NCBI GenBank assembly: GCA_036023115.1
Contig: JAYKKT010000090.1
Span: 27,983,501-28,047,500 of the forward strand
Direction: 5' to 3'
DNA: 64,000 bases
Source of the DNA: Brasenia schreberi
Lineage: Eukaryota > Streptophyta > Magnoliopsida > Nymphaeales > Cabombaceae
A model generated the notes under the pieces. The model saw only the letters and a program-made list of their open reading frames with translations. It was not told the DNA's origin and did not search any database. Made by a program: the position numbers and the translations under genes. Below, in pieces: positions 12,541 to 23,965 of this stretch. Within the stretch, counting starts at the first letter, position 1, and every line of letters starts with the position of its first letter.

Positions 12541-13665
12541 GCAAAAGTGTAGTTTTATGAATGTTGAGAGCTTTAACACTGCTGCCTCTACTTGAACATC
12601 TAAAATAAAGTTTCACTTGGAGCATATTGTATACGGCCATCAAAACCATCATCATAATGGGCAACCGTTCCAGCCGATCACCTTATTTGAGTAAAAAGGA
12701 AAGGGGCCATGCGTCGTTACAGGCTTGAGAGTTGTACCTCTTTTGGCAAGACAGGTTTGGTGGCAATTGTATTAGAATTATCACACTGTCATCCAATTCA
12801 AGAAAAATGAATTGTGCCTATCTTGGGACCAGTTTGGTGGCAATTGTATTAACCCTCCTCGGATGGGAACTCAGTTCTCCTTACGTTAAGATAGGAGTGA
12901 ATTATCGAGAATCCTAACATCAAGCATTTCCATTCTCAGGTTCATTCTGAAAAACTTATGAAGTCTTGCCTTGATTTCAGGTGGTCTCTGATCCTGGAGA
13001 GAATTCCCGAAGTTCTGAGAATGAGGTTAAGAACGAAGTACTGCAACATCCATTTTAGCAAGAAGGTAAACGATGCAATGCATTCAACCTTGGTAGAATA
13101 ACGAAGCACCTCAAGGTCGGCTAGATCTTCAGCTTGATCTTGAGTTTTCTAAAGACGAGCCTGAGGTATTGGTGCTAGCGAGAGAGAGAGAGAGGGTATG
13201 AAATCGTATGCGCGTCTATACATTTGCTTGCATATTATATACCAAAACAGGGAGAGAATACTCAAAAGTTGCATTCTTGTTGAGTGAATAGCTCCTTGAC
13301 AATATAACATGAACAAAACCAAAGTGAAAGCCTTCTCCCCGTTAAGTGGGTTTTGCCACCTAGGTTCTTAGTCGGCACTGTGTTCGACTTTTGTCAACGT
13401 TAGAAAGAGAGCAAGATTATGTTCTATTGATTCCGTGTAACACAACAATGCCAAACGTGAAGTGCCAATTAAATGCCACAGAAAATTGATTGAAATTTAA
13501 GCAAGTGTAAAAATTGTCACACTTCAATTACCAAAATAAAAGGATCAAGTTACAACCTTGAACCGCATCCTTGTTCGGTATAAGAAAGGCATCCTCAATG
13601 TTAAATTGACATAAGCCTCAGCACCAGCTTAACTCACTGGTAGACGACCCCCCCCCCCCCACCCA

Positions 13666-13697
<32 letters not shown>

Positions 13698-13752
13698 ATA
13701 TATATATATATATATTATTTATTTATTTATTTATTTGTGCTGATCACGTGAC
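12541..13752. other. Convergent intergenic region between phosphoglycerate mutase and carbonic anhydrase copy A
   Basis: It contains the 3' UTRs of two convergent genes. A 19-bp direct repeat (TTTGGTGGCAATTGTATTA) occurs at 12756 and 12833. A compound C-run, CT, TATC and ATTT microsatellite spans about 13650-13736. No gene was recognised. Confidence 0.5.
12604..12609 (+). terminator. Candidate polyadenylation signal of the phosphoglycerate mutase gene
   Basis: An AATAAA lies 64 nt after the stop codon of the gene. Plant poly(A) signals are loose, so this is only a candidate. Confidence 0.4.
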
Positions 13753-13998
13753 TCACACGGCAGGGGCGCAGCCCTGATCGGCTCCCCAGAGATCAAGCGA
13801 GCAGTTGACAAAATTGTAGTAGCCTTCATATATAGCCACGCTCTTGTTACCAACGGCTTCCTTCACGAAGGGGTAGCTCAGTAGGTTCTGCAGAGATGGT
13901 TCACTGCTTCCTGCAAAACCAACAAGACAAGCCACACTTACACTAGAAGAAAAGCTAGCTGAGCCAACCGAAAATTGCATGTTCAGCTCGTGCACGCA

Positions 13999-14002
<4 letters not shown>

Positions 14003-14037
<35 letters not shown>
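14003..14037. repeat. (GA)n / minus-strand (CT)n microsatellite at an exon edge
   Basis: On the minus strand the CT run begins directly after AAGTGCGAAGTG, the end of a carbonic anhydrase copy A coding exon. The intact copy B has GTGAGT at that place. The repeat therefore occupies the former splice donor. Confidence 0.9.
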
Positions 14038-14388
14038 ACTTCGCACTTGGCGCATTGTTCTGCAAAGGGTAATTTGTCATGCTTGGTTTGAACCTCTTCC
14101 TTTGCAGGCAATCCTATTTTCATCCAGTCCTCGATGAAATCACTGATGAAAACCCACAAATTGGATTATTCTCCTGCACCCGAAATAATTTTCTACATTC
14201 CACACTGTGCATGGCTAAAAGAATCTCTGAGAAAAGCAAAGCGGAGTAGATCATGTGTTACCTCCTAGTAGAGCCGTCATCTTTAATAGACATTAGACCC
14301 TTTATACCACCACAGTAGCTGTGTTCAACCACCACTATGTTTTGCACCTTCGCCAGAAAAGATAAATAAACAGATAAATACACACACA

Positions 14389-14393
<5 letters not shown>

Positions 14394-14469
<76 letters not shown>

Positions 14470-14490
14470 AGAAGAAGAAGAAGAAGAAGA
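14394..14490. repeat. (GA)n(GAA)n microsatellite in a copy A intron
   Basis: About 70 bases of pure GA are followed by GAA triplets. On the transcribed minus strand this is a long TTC/CT tract, roughly 50-150 nt before the acceptor of the VQNIVVVEHS exon. Confidence 0.95.
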
Positions 14491-15435
14491 AAATAATCAA
14501 AAGTAAATTATTTGACGAGATTACAGGGCCAAAAGAATACTTCTGAATTTTATGAATATTTGATTGTTATAGCTATATGATATTACCTTAATTCCTACTC
14601 CTTTATTCTGTAAAATATTTAAAGCACGCCTCCCTTTGAATTACCCTCTTAAATTTCATGAAAACGATCAAGGGGATGAGTTCTTAATGAACTACAAGTT
14701 GGCATTTTGAGATTTTGAACTGCACGGATTACAAAGGCATATGAATGCTACTAATATGTCACTCTCCTTAAGTTCTGTGAGTTAGACAGCATTAATGTAT
14801 ATATGAGAACCAAAGGCATACCTTCAGATGCAGAACTGCATACTCTATAGCAGCTCCAACCCCATTATATCTTGTCTGCAGTCAACAACAATAAAATTAG
14901 TTACAATTTTGCGAACGAACGACGGGAAATGGAAAAGATTTCTGCTCATTTTTTTGGGACCTTGTCATATGGAGGCACCATGTTTGCAATGTTCCTCAGC
15001 ATGAAAGCTTCCCTTGGTTGTAATTGCATTACATGCGAGGGGCACACCCTCGGGTCGGAGCAAGCGAACAGCATATACTGTAGGAAAATAGTTCAAAAAA
15101 GAGAGAAATTAGAAGGGAAGAAGATGAAGAATATAAGATCCTCTAGTATTTAATGCTCAATATTACAGAAATTCGGTTGTTGATCGACAAGAAATCTGAA
15201 TACAGTATTGTTTTCTAAATCTAACCTTGAATACCATAGAACATGATTTCCATGAAGCATGGTTTTATGGTTTTGAATAGGCATGACAGGACAGATCATA
15301 TGATGATGTAGCTGGGAAAACCTTGGTTTCGATACCTTGAGTAAAAATTCCTACCAGAGTTCAATTCTATAACACATGGGCAAGTGCCCAACACTACCAG
15401 TTTTGAAAATAATGGGTGTGGGGACACCACTATAT

Positions 15436-15695
15436 ATATCATTTCAACCACCAACTACTACCTTCCATCACCTTCTACTACTCTACTATTTAAAACCACT
15501 TTCAACTTATAAAAGCCATACCATCACCACTAAAACCACCTAAACCCTAAATATTTATATATAAGTGATTTTATGGTTTCTTTTAGGTGGCTTTAGGAGC
15601 GATGATGACGGTTTTGATTGGTGAAAAGCAGTTTTAAATATTAGAAGAATAGTAGAAGATGATGGAGAGTGACATACAATGGTTGAAACGATGGA
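15436..15695. mobile_element. MITE with long terminal inverted repeats (family M1)
   Basis: The left arm (about 15438-15520, TTTCAACCACCAACTACTAC...) is an imperfect reverse complement of the right arm (about 15605-15694, ...GATGGAGAG.. CAATGGTTGAAACGATGG). The core contains CCTAAATATTTATATATAAG. A second copy with the same arms and core lies at about 29761-30012. It is non-coding. Confidence 0.7.
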
Positions 15696-16184
15696 ACATG
15701 CAAAACAAGCAAATGAGACAATAGAGATTTCATAAGTGAATTTACTAAAAAATATTTAAAATGGATAATGGTGAGTCGGACAACGGGGAGAAGTATGGGT
15801 AACGAGTATCAGAGTGACCAACTGGGTATGGCATTTTTGTTGGAGTGTCCATGTGACAGGTTTAATTAATAGTACATGTATGAACCGGATGAAACATGTT
15901 TATAAAATCCTTATGAAGGCTAGGTTATAAAGTTGAAAAGCATATGAGGATCTGTGACATTATGGTTGAATTCATTTAGAACCAAAAACCAATCTCAAAA
16001 CCAGAACCAAACCTTTTCCTGCACTAGGTCAGACTGGTTTTATAGATTCTTGGTCTCTATTTTAATCTGTCGTGCATGATATATACCCACATTCAAGTCC
16101 AAAAGAGTAAGATACGATTGTCTGCTTAATCCAGAGATTATAACGTGATGCCAATGCGTAATTAATGATCATCTAGCTGATACA

Positions 16185-16380
16185 AACGCTTGGTTGGTTC
16201 AGGTGGTTTGGCACCTGTCCCCCTTAAGAAAGGTCCTAAGTTCGAGTCTTGTGATGTAGAAAATCAGTCTGGGAAAGCATTACCCAAAGTGGCCCGACCT
16301 GGCTTGAACAAAACTAGCCGCGGTCCTTGCGGGTTTCTCGACAACAGTGGTTTCTCACAAAACAAAAAAAGAACAATTAT
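16185..16380 (+). mobile_element. tRNA-derived SINE remnant (family S2)
   Basis: A head TTGGTTGGTTCAGGTGG (box A-like) is followed about 45 nt later by AAGTTCGAGTCTTG (box B-like, GTTCGANTCC). A further unit contains GCTTGAACAAAACTAGC. The same head appears in reverse at 56645-56735 with GGTTCGAGC. It is placed inside a copy A intron. No cloverleaf can be drawn, so it is not a tRNA gene. Confidence 0.55.
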
Positions 16381-16946
16381 CTAGCTAAGGTGTCTTTGAT
16401 TGAGATTCTATTGAGACACTCAGCTGGGTTAACTTCGACTGGTTAAAGTTGTAATTGATAAACTCTTAAGGTGATCCAAAGTATATTCATACCTTGGGGC
16501 TTTGCCCTTTTGAAAGCTCCTGGAATGTCTCAGGTTGTTTCCTGAAAGAAAACGCACACAATTAGTAATTAGATACACGCAACTACTACATTATCAAACC
16601 ACCAATGGTTGTACTTTTTACTGTAGAGACATTTAATCCACCAATTGAAGTAAGATGGAAAATTTGATTAAAGTTTATATATATAGTGGTTCATGCGTCG
16701 CATCAATTGAACAGTAAAAATGTATGATAAATCTAAGCATAGATTGAATTGACTATATTTATATATATATTTACAGTGATTGGATTCTGTCCAATACTGA
16801 TTTTATTCAATCATGTTTGATCATTGCTTTTTCGTGATAAGAATAAAAGTATTTTAAAAATGATAAAGGACAATTTTATTACGTTAAAATCACTAAAAAA
16901 CAATAGCCGAGCATAATGGTAGGCAAGATACATTCACGCTATATAG

Positions 16947-16948
<2 letters not shown>

Positions 16949-17024
<76 letters not shown>
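16949..17024. repeat. (AT)n microsatellite
   Basis: About 76 bases of uninterrupted AT lie in the first intron of carbonic anhydrase copy A. The open frame through it is a repeat artefact. Confidence 0.97.
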
Positions 17025-17026
<2 letters not shown>

Positions 17027-17077
17027 AAGTTCAGTATGGTGCTTAGATGCACCAAACCAAAGCTAAGCCTTGTCTAC

Positions 17078-17420
17078 GGATGGCAGTATTGGCCCGACCT
17101 GGACCCCAACCCAACCGGGCCCAAATGGGGCAGGTATCTGGTTTGACGGGATTCGGGTTCGGTGCATGGGGATTAGGAGAATTGCTTTCACTGGATATTA
17201 GATCTGACTTCATGCCCGTATTCAACTGTAAGAGTTAGATTTACAAAAGACTCAATTTTATTTTTGTGATGTTTTTAATTTTACAACTATTATTAGGTTG
17301 GAATTTGGGGACTGGGCACCAGACACCTGCCCTATTGCCCACAAAAAAGGGCCCCCGAGACAGTACTCATCCCCTCAGGTAACAGGGCAGGTATGAAGCA
17401 CAAAAATGAGGTTCAAGTCG
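17078..17420. mobile_element. hAT-like non-autonomous repeat, GC-rich
   Basis: It begins with GGATGGCAGTATTGGCCCGACC and contains GGG/CCC-rich segments (ACCCAACCGGGCCC, ATTCGGGTTCGG). The other end is at GGTTCAAGTCGGCAGCGGGC. This type of sequence forms the ends of many plant hAT MITEs. The ends and target duplication could not be fixed. Confidence 0.35.
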
Positions 17421-17636
17421 GCAGCGGGCATAAAAATAAAGATTATACTAAATCATTATCTTGTAACACTTCTCAAAACGGCCGTATGTCTCTTTTAAAG
17501 TATTCATCATCAAATCTCTCAAGCAAGAACTCTGAAATGATAAACGAGAGATGATAATTAACTGATAAACTTCCTTCTTGAAGTGTTCAAACCCCTGGCG
17601 AAGTCGGTCGAGCGGGTTCCCAGCTCCTCCCTCCAT

Positions 17637-19752
17637 GGTAAATTTCTTCACTGACTGGCCGCATCAATTAAGGAAAAAAAAAGGAAAGAAAAATCACACA
17701 AAAGAAGAACTATATGATACAAAATTGTAATAAAAAAGAAGCATTAACAAAATTAGTTATTTCAGGAAACTTTAATAAAAGCAGTAATTCAGAAATTAAG
17801 AGTTGCTCATTGTTGCAGTTACCAGTTGGGTTGGAAATGGCCTCTTGATGTGCAACAGTTCCTATCAAATAAATAAATACAAGCACATAAATACTTCTAA
17901 AATACATTTTAATTCGAAAAATAAAATAAAAATAAGGAATTAAAATCAACCAGGTTGCTGAAATCAATTGGCTACCATAATCCTTTCGAAACTACAAAAT
18001 GAGAATGATTTTAAAGCAGAAATAGGCCTATCTGTCATTGGTCAGGCCAAGATGACCTTCTCTAATGAAAGGCCAATATACTCGGCACAGATTTTGGATC
18101 AGACCCTGCTTGTTCTTGTCTAGGAGACCATGTATATGATTTTCCAGATTTTTATTTTCATTAATTTATAACTCGAAGAATCGGCCGTCTGCAAAATCGA
18201 GTAGACCCAGCATAAAACTCCCAAGCTAAAATCAACCCGATTACCTGAATTTGTGGATTCCTCTGAATCGGAGTTGGATTCTGAGTCTGTAAGATCCAAT
18301 TAATGGGGTCCAGTACCGCTTAACCAAAATGTTTTGTTTAAGCATAACGAGAAATAGATCACCTGGCCGGCGGGTGGATTCACAGCTTACTTAAAGATCA
18401 TGAGCTAGATGCCGAGGGCGTGTATGGCATTGGCCTTCCCTTCGTACCAAGCAAAGTGTTTTATTTAATCACTTAGAACGTTTGGATCGTGTTATTCTTA
18501 ATCAGATTCAGATGTGCTTAATCGATCCAATTCCTCGGAAGACGGTTTTTAATAAGAAGTATGACTTAATTAAATTGTTTTTCATTTGATAAATTGAGCA
18601 TTTAAATGCATTTCATGAGGCCAGATTAGCCTAATGCAAACCAACATTTATGAGTTTTAAGCTTTAACTAGAGTTCTCACTGCCTCAGACTTGGGGGAGG
18701 CAATTTCCTGTTCCGGGTTATGTTTGTGTCATGTCATTTCATAGTTCACATGAAAAACAGGTTCACCTGAATATAACCCTTTTTCTGTTCCCTCTTAAAG
18801 GACATGGACTAGGTATTCGTGTCCGTGTCATGTTACCAGCAATGCCACCTTTCCAATTATGTTTATGTTATGTAATTTCCTATTGTTTCACAACCCAACT
18901 TAATTCGTGTTATGTCTCAAGCTCCGATGCTTCAAAACCTTACATTTCCGTGTCCAAATCGGTACCACCTATTCTTAGTGCGGTCATTAAGATGCCTAGT
19001 GAATATTGGTCAGTTAATCATCATATTAATGAGGTAATTTTGGAACCGGTAATCTGGACTGATTATGTGACATTTTCTTGTTGCTAATAGTTTTATGGTG
19101 CATTATCAATTATATATAATAATTTATGTAAACTAGTCGTATATGAATAATTTCATACCCATAAACAACAACAAAGCCTTTCCAGTACTATATGAGATCA
19201 GTTACATGGTTTTTTTTCCATAAAACCTAATCATGTACTGTGCTAGCAATTAACTCAACATAAATTAAATCGTTTTTTATTATTTATTTTTAAATTTGTT
19301 GTGATCTTATTCTTCCTCACGTTTTACCAAAATTTCTTTTGATCATCTTTGTACTTATTCAAACCATCTTAAACGATTTAGTCACTCTCAATCTGTTTCT
19401 AATAACCTTACTATGGATAGTCTTTTCTTGTGATCCCTCATCTATCTAAGCATCTTCACCACTGATATTAATGATTAACTAACCAACACTCAAAACCATA
19501 AAACATAATGAGTCTAATAATCTCACTCGTGATTTTCAAAAATTACCTCATCCCACATCTACACCCTACATATGTGACTACGGGCTTAATTAAAAGTCCA
19601 AAAAAGTGGTATCACCAAAGGCGTGTTATATCATGAAAGATACACATTTTATTGGAATACTAGTTGCTTGTAGCATGAAAATAGAGTTCTTGCAAGATTC
19701 TACATAATTTAAGACCATTGAGACGCCCAAACCGACATTTCTATGCATCAGC
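17637..19752. other. Intergenic region between the two carbonic anhydrase copies
   Basis: If copy A had kept the short N-terminal exon (MAYEEAV... in copy B), it should lie here. I searched for a matching exon on the minus strand and did not see one. The region contains an antisense LINE tail at 19165-19420 and otherwise AT-rich DNA. Confidence 0.5.
19165..19420 (-). mobile_element. RTE-like LINE 3' tail, antisense
   Basis: AACAACAACAAAGCC at the left edge is the reverse complement of the GGCTTTGTTGTTGTT LINE end. It is followed by reverse complements of the tail seen at 9240-9400, including the ATTGAGTTAA and AGTGTTGGAAAG-type segments and TTTAAGATGGTTTGAA (as TTCAAACCATCTTAAA). It is 5' truncated. 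Confidence 0.7.
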
Positions 19753-21133
19753 TCAGACTTTCTTGGCAGGGCCAAGTCCATAATTGACACTCCAAAGCTC
19801 AAGAGATCCATCAATAAAATTGTAGTAGCCACCATGGATGGCCAGAGTCCCGTCAGCTAGGCCTTGCCTAACAAATGGGTATGTGAGAAGATTGCCCAAC
19901 GATGCGTTAACTGATTCCTGCAACAATTCAACATCAACCAACAAAGAAGTCAGAAGATGAGAAAATCTCACTTACTATGAATGTAAATTGGGTAAGATGT
20001 TGAGAGATCAAGAATGCTGGCTAATTCTTAGATCATGGGGCAGATTCTCTTTGGCCCCAAACAAGGCAATTGTTCTGCTTTCACGCGATTCACAGTGTTC
20101 AACAACCAATCGGGTGTACTGCTGCTTGTAGAAGCGGGACTTATATACAAGTCCAGTTCTGATCAAAGCACTCATCTTTTGCCACTATGGTCTAACCTAA
20201 ATTGACTTGCTAGTAAAAGTGTAACTTCTTACGGATTAACATTGCCAAGCACACGATCTAAGTTTAAACTCGGTGATTTCAAAGGTTCATCAGCAACAAA
20301 TAACTGGAACTTGATCAGAATCATACAAACTTCTTTGCAATTATGAACAGTCTTAATGGTTCGATGAAGACAGAGACAAGGGTACTCACCACTTCCAATT
20401 TGGATAATTGTGCTGCAACAGGGAGGTCACCGTAGGCTGATTTCACCTTGTTCTTCGCTGGTAGACCAATCTTCACCCAGTCCTCAATGAAGTCACTGCA
20501 TAAACATTTGTGGTTAGCACAAATCAAACAAGGGTAATGAAAGTAACCCGACCACATCCGGACTTTCCGTCGTTGGTCCTTAGACTTCTATCTATGTCAT
20601 GCACGAAGTTCCTGCCTCGACTCTGTAGTTGAAAATGCTGGCGGAAAAATCATATCATCATTACCAAACGACGACAGATTTTTGTCAACGAGTGGCCGAA
20701 GCCATTGCACCATCCAGGAGTCCAACTCCCCCCCTGCGGAAAGGGGGTCAGTGTGCCACACCGTTGAGCTACCGCTCTGGGTGCTTGACAAATTCGTTCA
20801 CTTAAATTTTACCAAAACTAAGCCACACAACCCTAGAGCGGCAGCAATAGATCAACGGCAGGGAATTCCGATGCCTTTGCCGCAGGCAGGACTTCCAACT
20901 CCTGGAGGGTGTACGTCATCGGCCTCCCATTGTAAAAAAAAGAAGTTTGGGTATGGGTTATACTTTCTGACACTAGGTCAAGAGTTCAATGTCCAAGTAG
21001 ACATCTGTTAGGATTCTGCTAACCTCTATAGAAAAAGTCTTCCTATGCTAGGTGTTGAAGCGACCACGTCGAATTTAGAAAGAAAAGACAGAAAACCAGT
21101 TGAAGGAAGCGTGTACATGTAAGATTGAATTAT

Positions 21134-21198
<65 letters not shown>

Positions 21199-23881
21199 TA
21201 CATATATATATATACATATATATATACATATATATACATATATATATATATATACATATAGATATAGATATGTATGTGTTTATACTTTTTAAATTAGGAG
21301 GTAGGTAAGGATCTATAACATTTTCATACTGGACAAGCGAGTAAACCATACAATTTTATACTTTGACAGCCTACTTGTCAAGGATTAATCTTCAGATTGT
21401 GGTCCATGTCTCATGAGGAACCTTACTATTAAAGATGCTTTTTGATAAACATTATAGGTACAACACCACAAGGAGCAAGGAGCAATCGCTGTCCTATCTA
21501 GATGTTGACTGGAGAGAGCTTTCGATATGAAGGTGTCTACAAGTTAATGACCTTGAGTTCAATACTGCATAAATGAATATCTGTTAGGATGTCCCAAAAT
21601 CAAACCTTTTGGGACACTAAGTGGGGTCGGCTACATGTATACTAAGCCTCAATTGAGCTGCATCTTGTGTCAAATATGAAAGCAAGATCATATTTTTTAC
21701 CTAAATCTCTTTCTTGTGTCAAATATGAAAGCAATATCACATTTTTTACCTAAACCTCCTTGCCAATAACAGAAGATCACAGAGAACACGCAAAAGTGCC
21801 TACTTACGACGGAAGTTTTCCAGTCTTTATCCATCAACATAATTGAACCTGGACCAGGAACTATTCAGTCTGTACCTGCTAGTGGTCCCGTCCTCTTTAA
21901 GTGAATGGAGACCCTTTATCCCACCGCAAGCGCTGTGTCCCACCACCACAATATGCGAAACCTTTTTCCCAATACAAACCAAGAAAAGGTACACCATGAT
22001 CAGAAGAGTGGCGCAGGAGAGAATTGTGATCAGCATCACGCCAAGTGTAGCGAACTTAGTGATAAGGGGGGACATATCTATAACTTCCAATGCATAAAGA
22101 TTGTCATGCTTATTCAGGCAACAGTATACATGACATGCACCTTTAACGAGTTTGTGGAGGGAAACTTTCTCCCTTTACTAGAAGATTCATGTTCACAAGT
22201 ACTTTTTTATCTAACAAAGAAAATAAAGGAGGAGCCATTGAAACTTCAATTAAGCCCCAGAAGAAAGCCCTCAGTAGTAGGATGACAAGTAAGCCCAATG
22301 AACCAAACTGCCACCCAACTAGTTACATTTTCATTTAAAAAATCTATGTGAGATAAGCCGAACCAAACACCACTTGCTCATACTCGGGCTTCTTTAGCTA
22401 TAACAGTATGTTCATGTAGGGTTCATTGTAATCTTACTGGGACCAAGCTGAGATAATAACTGCTTGGGTGGTTTTCCCGTCCTACCTAATACTGCTGGGA
22501 AACAGTGATATATACAACTCGGTTGAGAGAAAAAGATGTTACAAGGAGTGGCTGTGGACGGGTCAACGAATCCTGTTTAAGCAAGAATAAAATATACTCG
22601 TGTACCTGTTGTGTTCGTAATCAGGCCATTTGAGCATAAATAGAAAAGGGCATACTAAACTTGGGAAAAAGGATGTGAATCATCCAACTCATAGAGGTAA
22701 AGACTAGGAATCCCCTCGCTCAAAAGCCAATATTCCAAGGAACCCGAATCATTGGATATGAAAGAAACAAAGATAAAGTGGGGAATTAAGTAGGAATGCA
22801 AGAAATTTTAAAGAGGCAGGGAGGTACTGCTCACCTTGAGATGCAAGACAGCATACTCGATGGCAGACCCTACTCCAGCGTACCGTACCTATTACCAACA
22901 ACCGTCAAACAAAGTTGCTTATTAAATATATAAGCAGCTCAAAAGAAACATTTGACTAATTATTCTACAAAAGCCAGCCGCTCGATTGCAAAAAAAAAGG
23001 GTGCAGTCAAACCATTCTGCTTATTCATTTATTATTAAGGTTTTTAATTTTTTGTTTACCTGGTCATACGGCGGAACCAAGTTAGCGACGTTGCGGACCA
23101 CGAAGGCCTCCCCTGGTTGCAGCTGCATCACATGTGAAGGGCAGACTCTGGAGTCCGAGCAAGCGAAAACCATGTACTGCAGATACACGTATCAACCATT
23201 TTATATTAGTCAATTTCACAAAGGAACTTTAATATTAAAGAAAACAAAAATTATTACCATCCATTGCGTCTCAAAGTGAAAATGAAATATGCTATCTTAA
23301 AAACCACATGGAGTGGCCATCATAGTACCGCATTCTTTAACAAAATCTTTTTTTTTAGAATATGGAGGGATTCTCTACAAAAATCTAATTAATGACTCAC
23401 ATGAAGAGTTATGCAAGGCTGCAAGAACCCATTTAAGAAGTACAAGTACCGCTTGGCACATACCATACAGAATCATACGATACGATCCAAATATTTTATG
23501 AAAAGATAAATTATTTAAAAATAGAAAACCAAGGAAGCATCTTTTATCCTATTTTTGATATTTACTAATATTTGGGTTAAAACTATATAGGTATGTGAAT
23601 CATATTGTTTCCACTCATATAGATAATACCAAATCGTATAGCAATAATTGATACAGTCACATGTTTCTTGTTGCTTCCGTATGGGGATTACAAACCCTTG
23701 TACTAATGGAGGAAAAACAAAGCCAAACAGGCCAGTGGAAATCTGCAGGAAAAAGTGCCAGCTTGTTCCACGTTCTGACAACTCAACAGCAAAAATGGCC
23801 ACGCCAATGAAATGCCTTCAGAACAGTGCGCGCACGCGCTTACACACACACACATACACACACACACATATATATACATAC

Positions 23882-23965
<84 letters not shown>

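Larger units (their letters stand above)
13753..17636 (-). pseudogene. Beta-carbonic anhydrase copy A, apparently decaying paralogue
   Basis: Coding exons on the minus strand are 17636-17563, 16541-16493, 15077-14961, 14875-14822, 14347-14262, 14142-14040 and 13910-13753. They encode [95 protein letters not shown] and finally YPFVKEAVGNKSV. Zinc ligands Cys, His, Cys and the Asp-Arg pair survive. However, CSDSR reads CSDPR, the Gly of QPGEAF is Arg and the Gly of GHSACGG is Glu. Compared with copy B, the N-terminal exon is missing (the first ATG gives MEGGAGNPLD). The donor after the sixth exon listed is replaced by a CT repeat. The last exon lacks one base near 13896, which brings an early TGA about 10 codons later. 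Either this is a pseudogene or the assembly has an indel. Confidence 0.75.

Noticed and set aside
12205..12579. 124-codon minus-strand frame
   Set aside because: It is antisense to the last exon of the phosphoglycerate mutase gene.
12956..13059. Possible extra 3' exon after the phosphoglycerate mutase gene (an acceptor TTTCAG followed by a short open frame)
   Set aside because: The gene already ends with a normal stop at the expected C-terminus, and the segment has no family resemblance.
16916..17146. Open frame rich in Tyr-Ile repeats
   Set aside because: It is read through an (AT)n microsatellite; the same artefact occurs at 5916, 21026, 23648, 27142, 41305 and 46997.
20690..20800. Possible tRNA gene
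   Set aside because: Box A and box B-like motifs are present, but no acceptor stem or anticodon arm can be formed, and the same head recurs with a SINE tail elsewhere.
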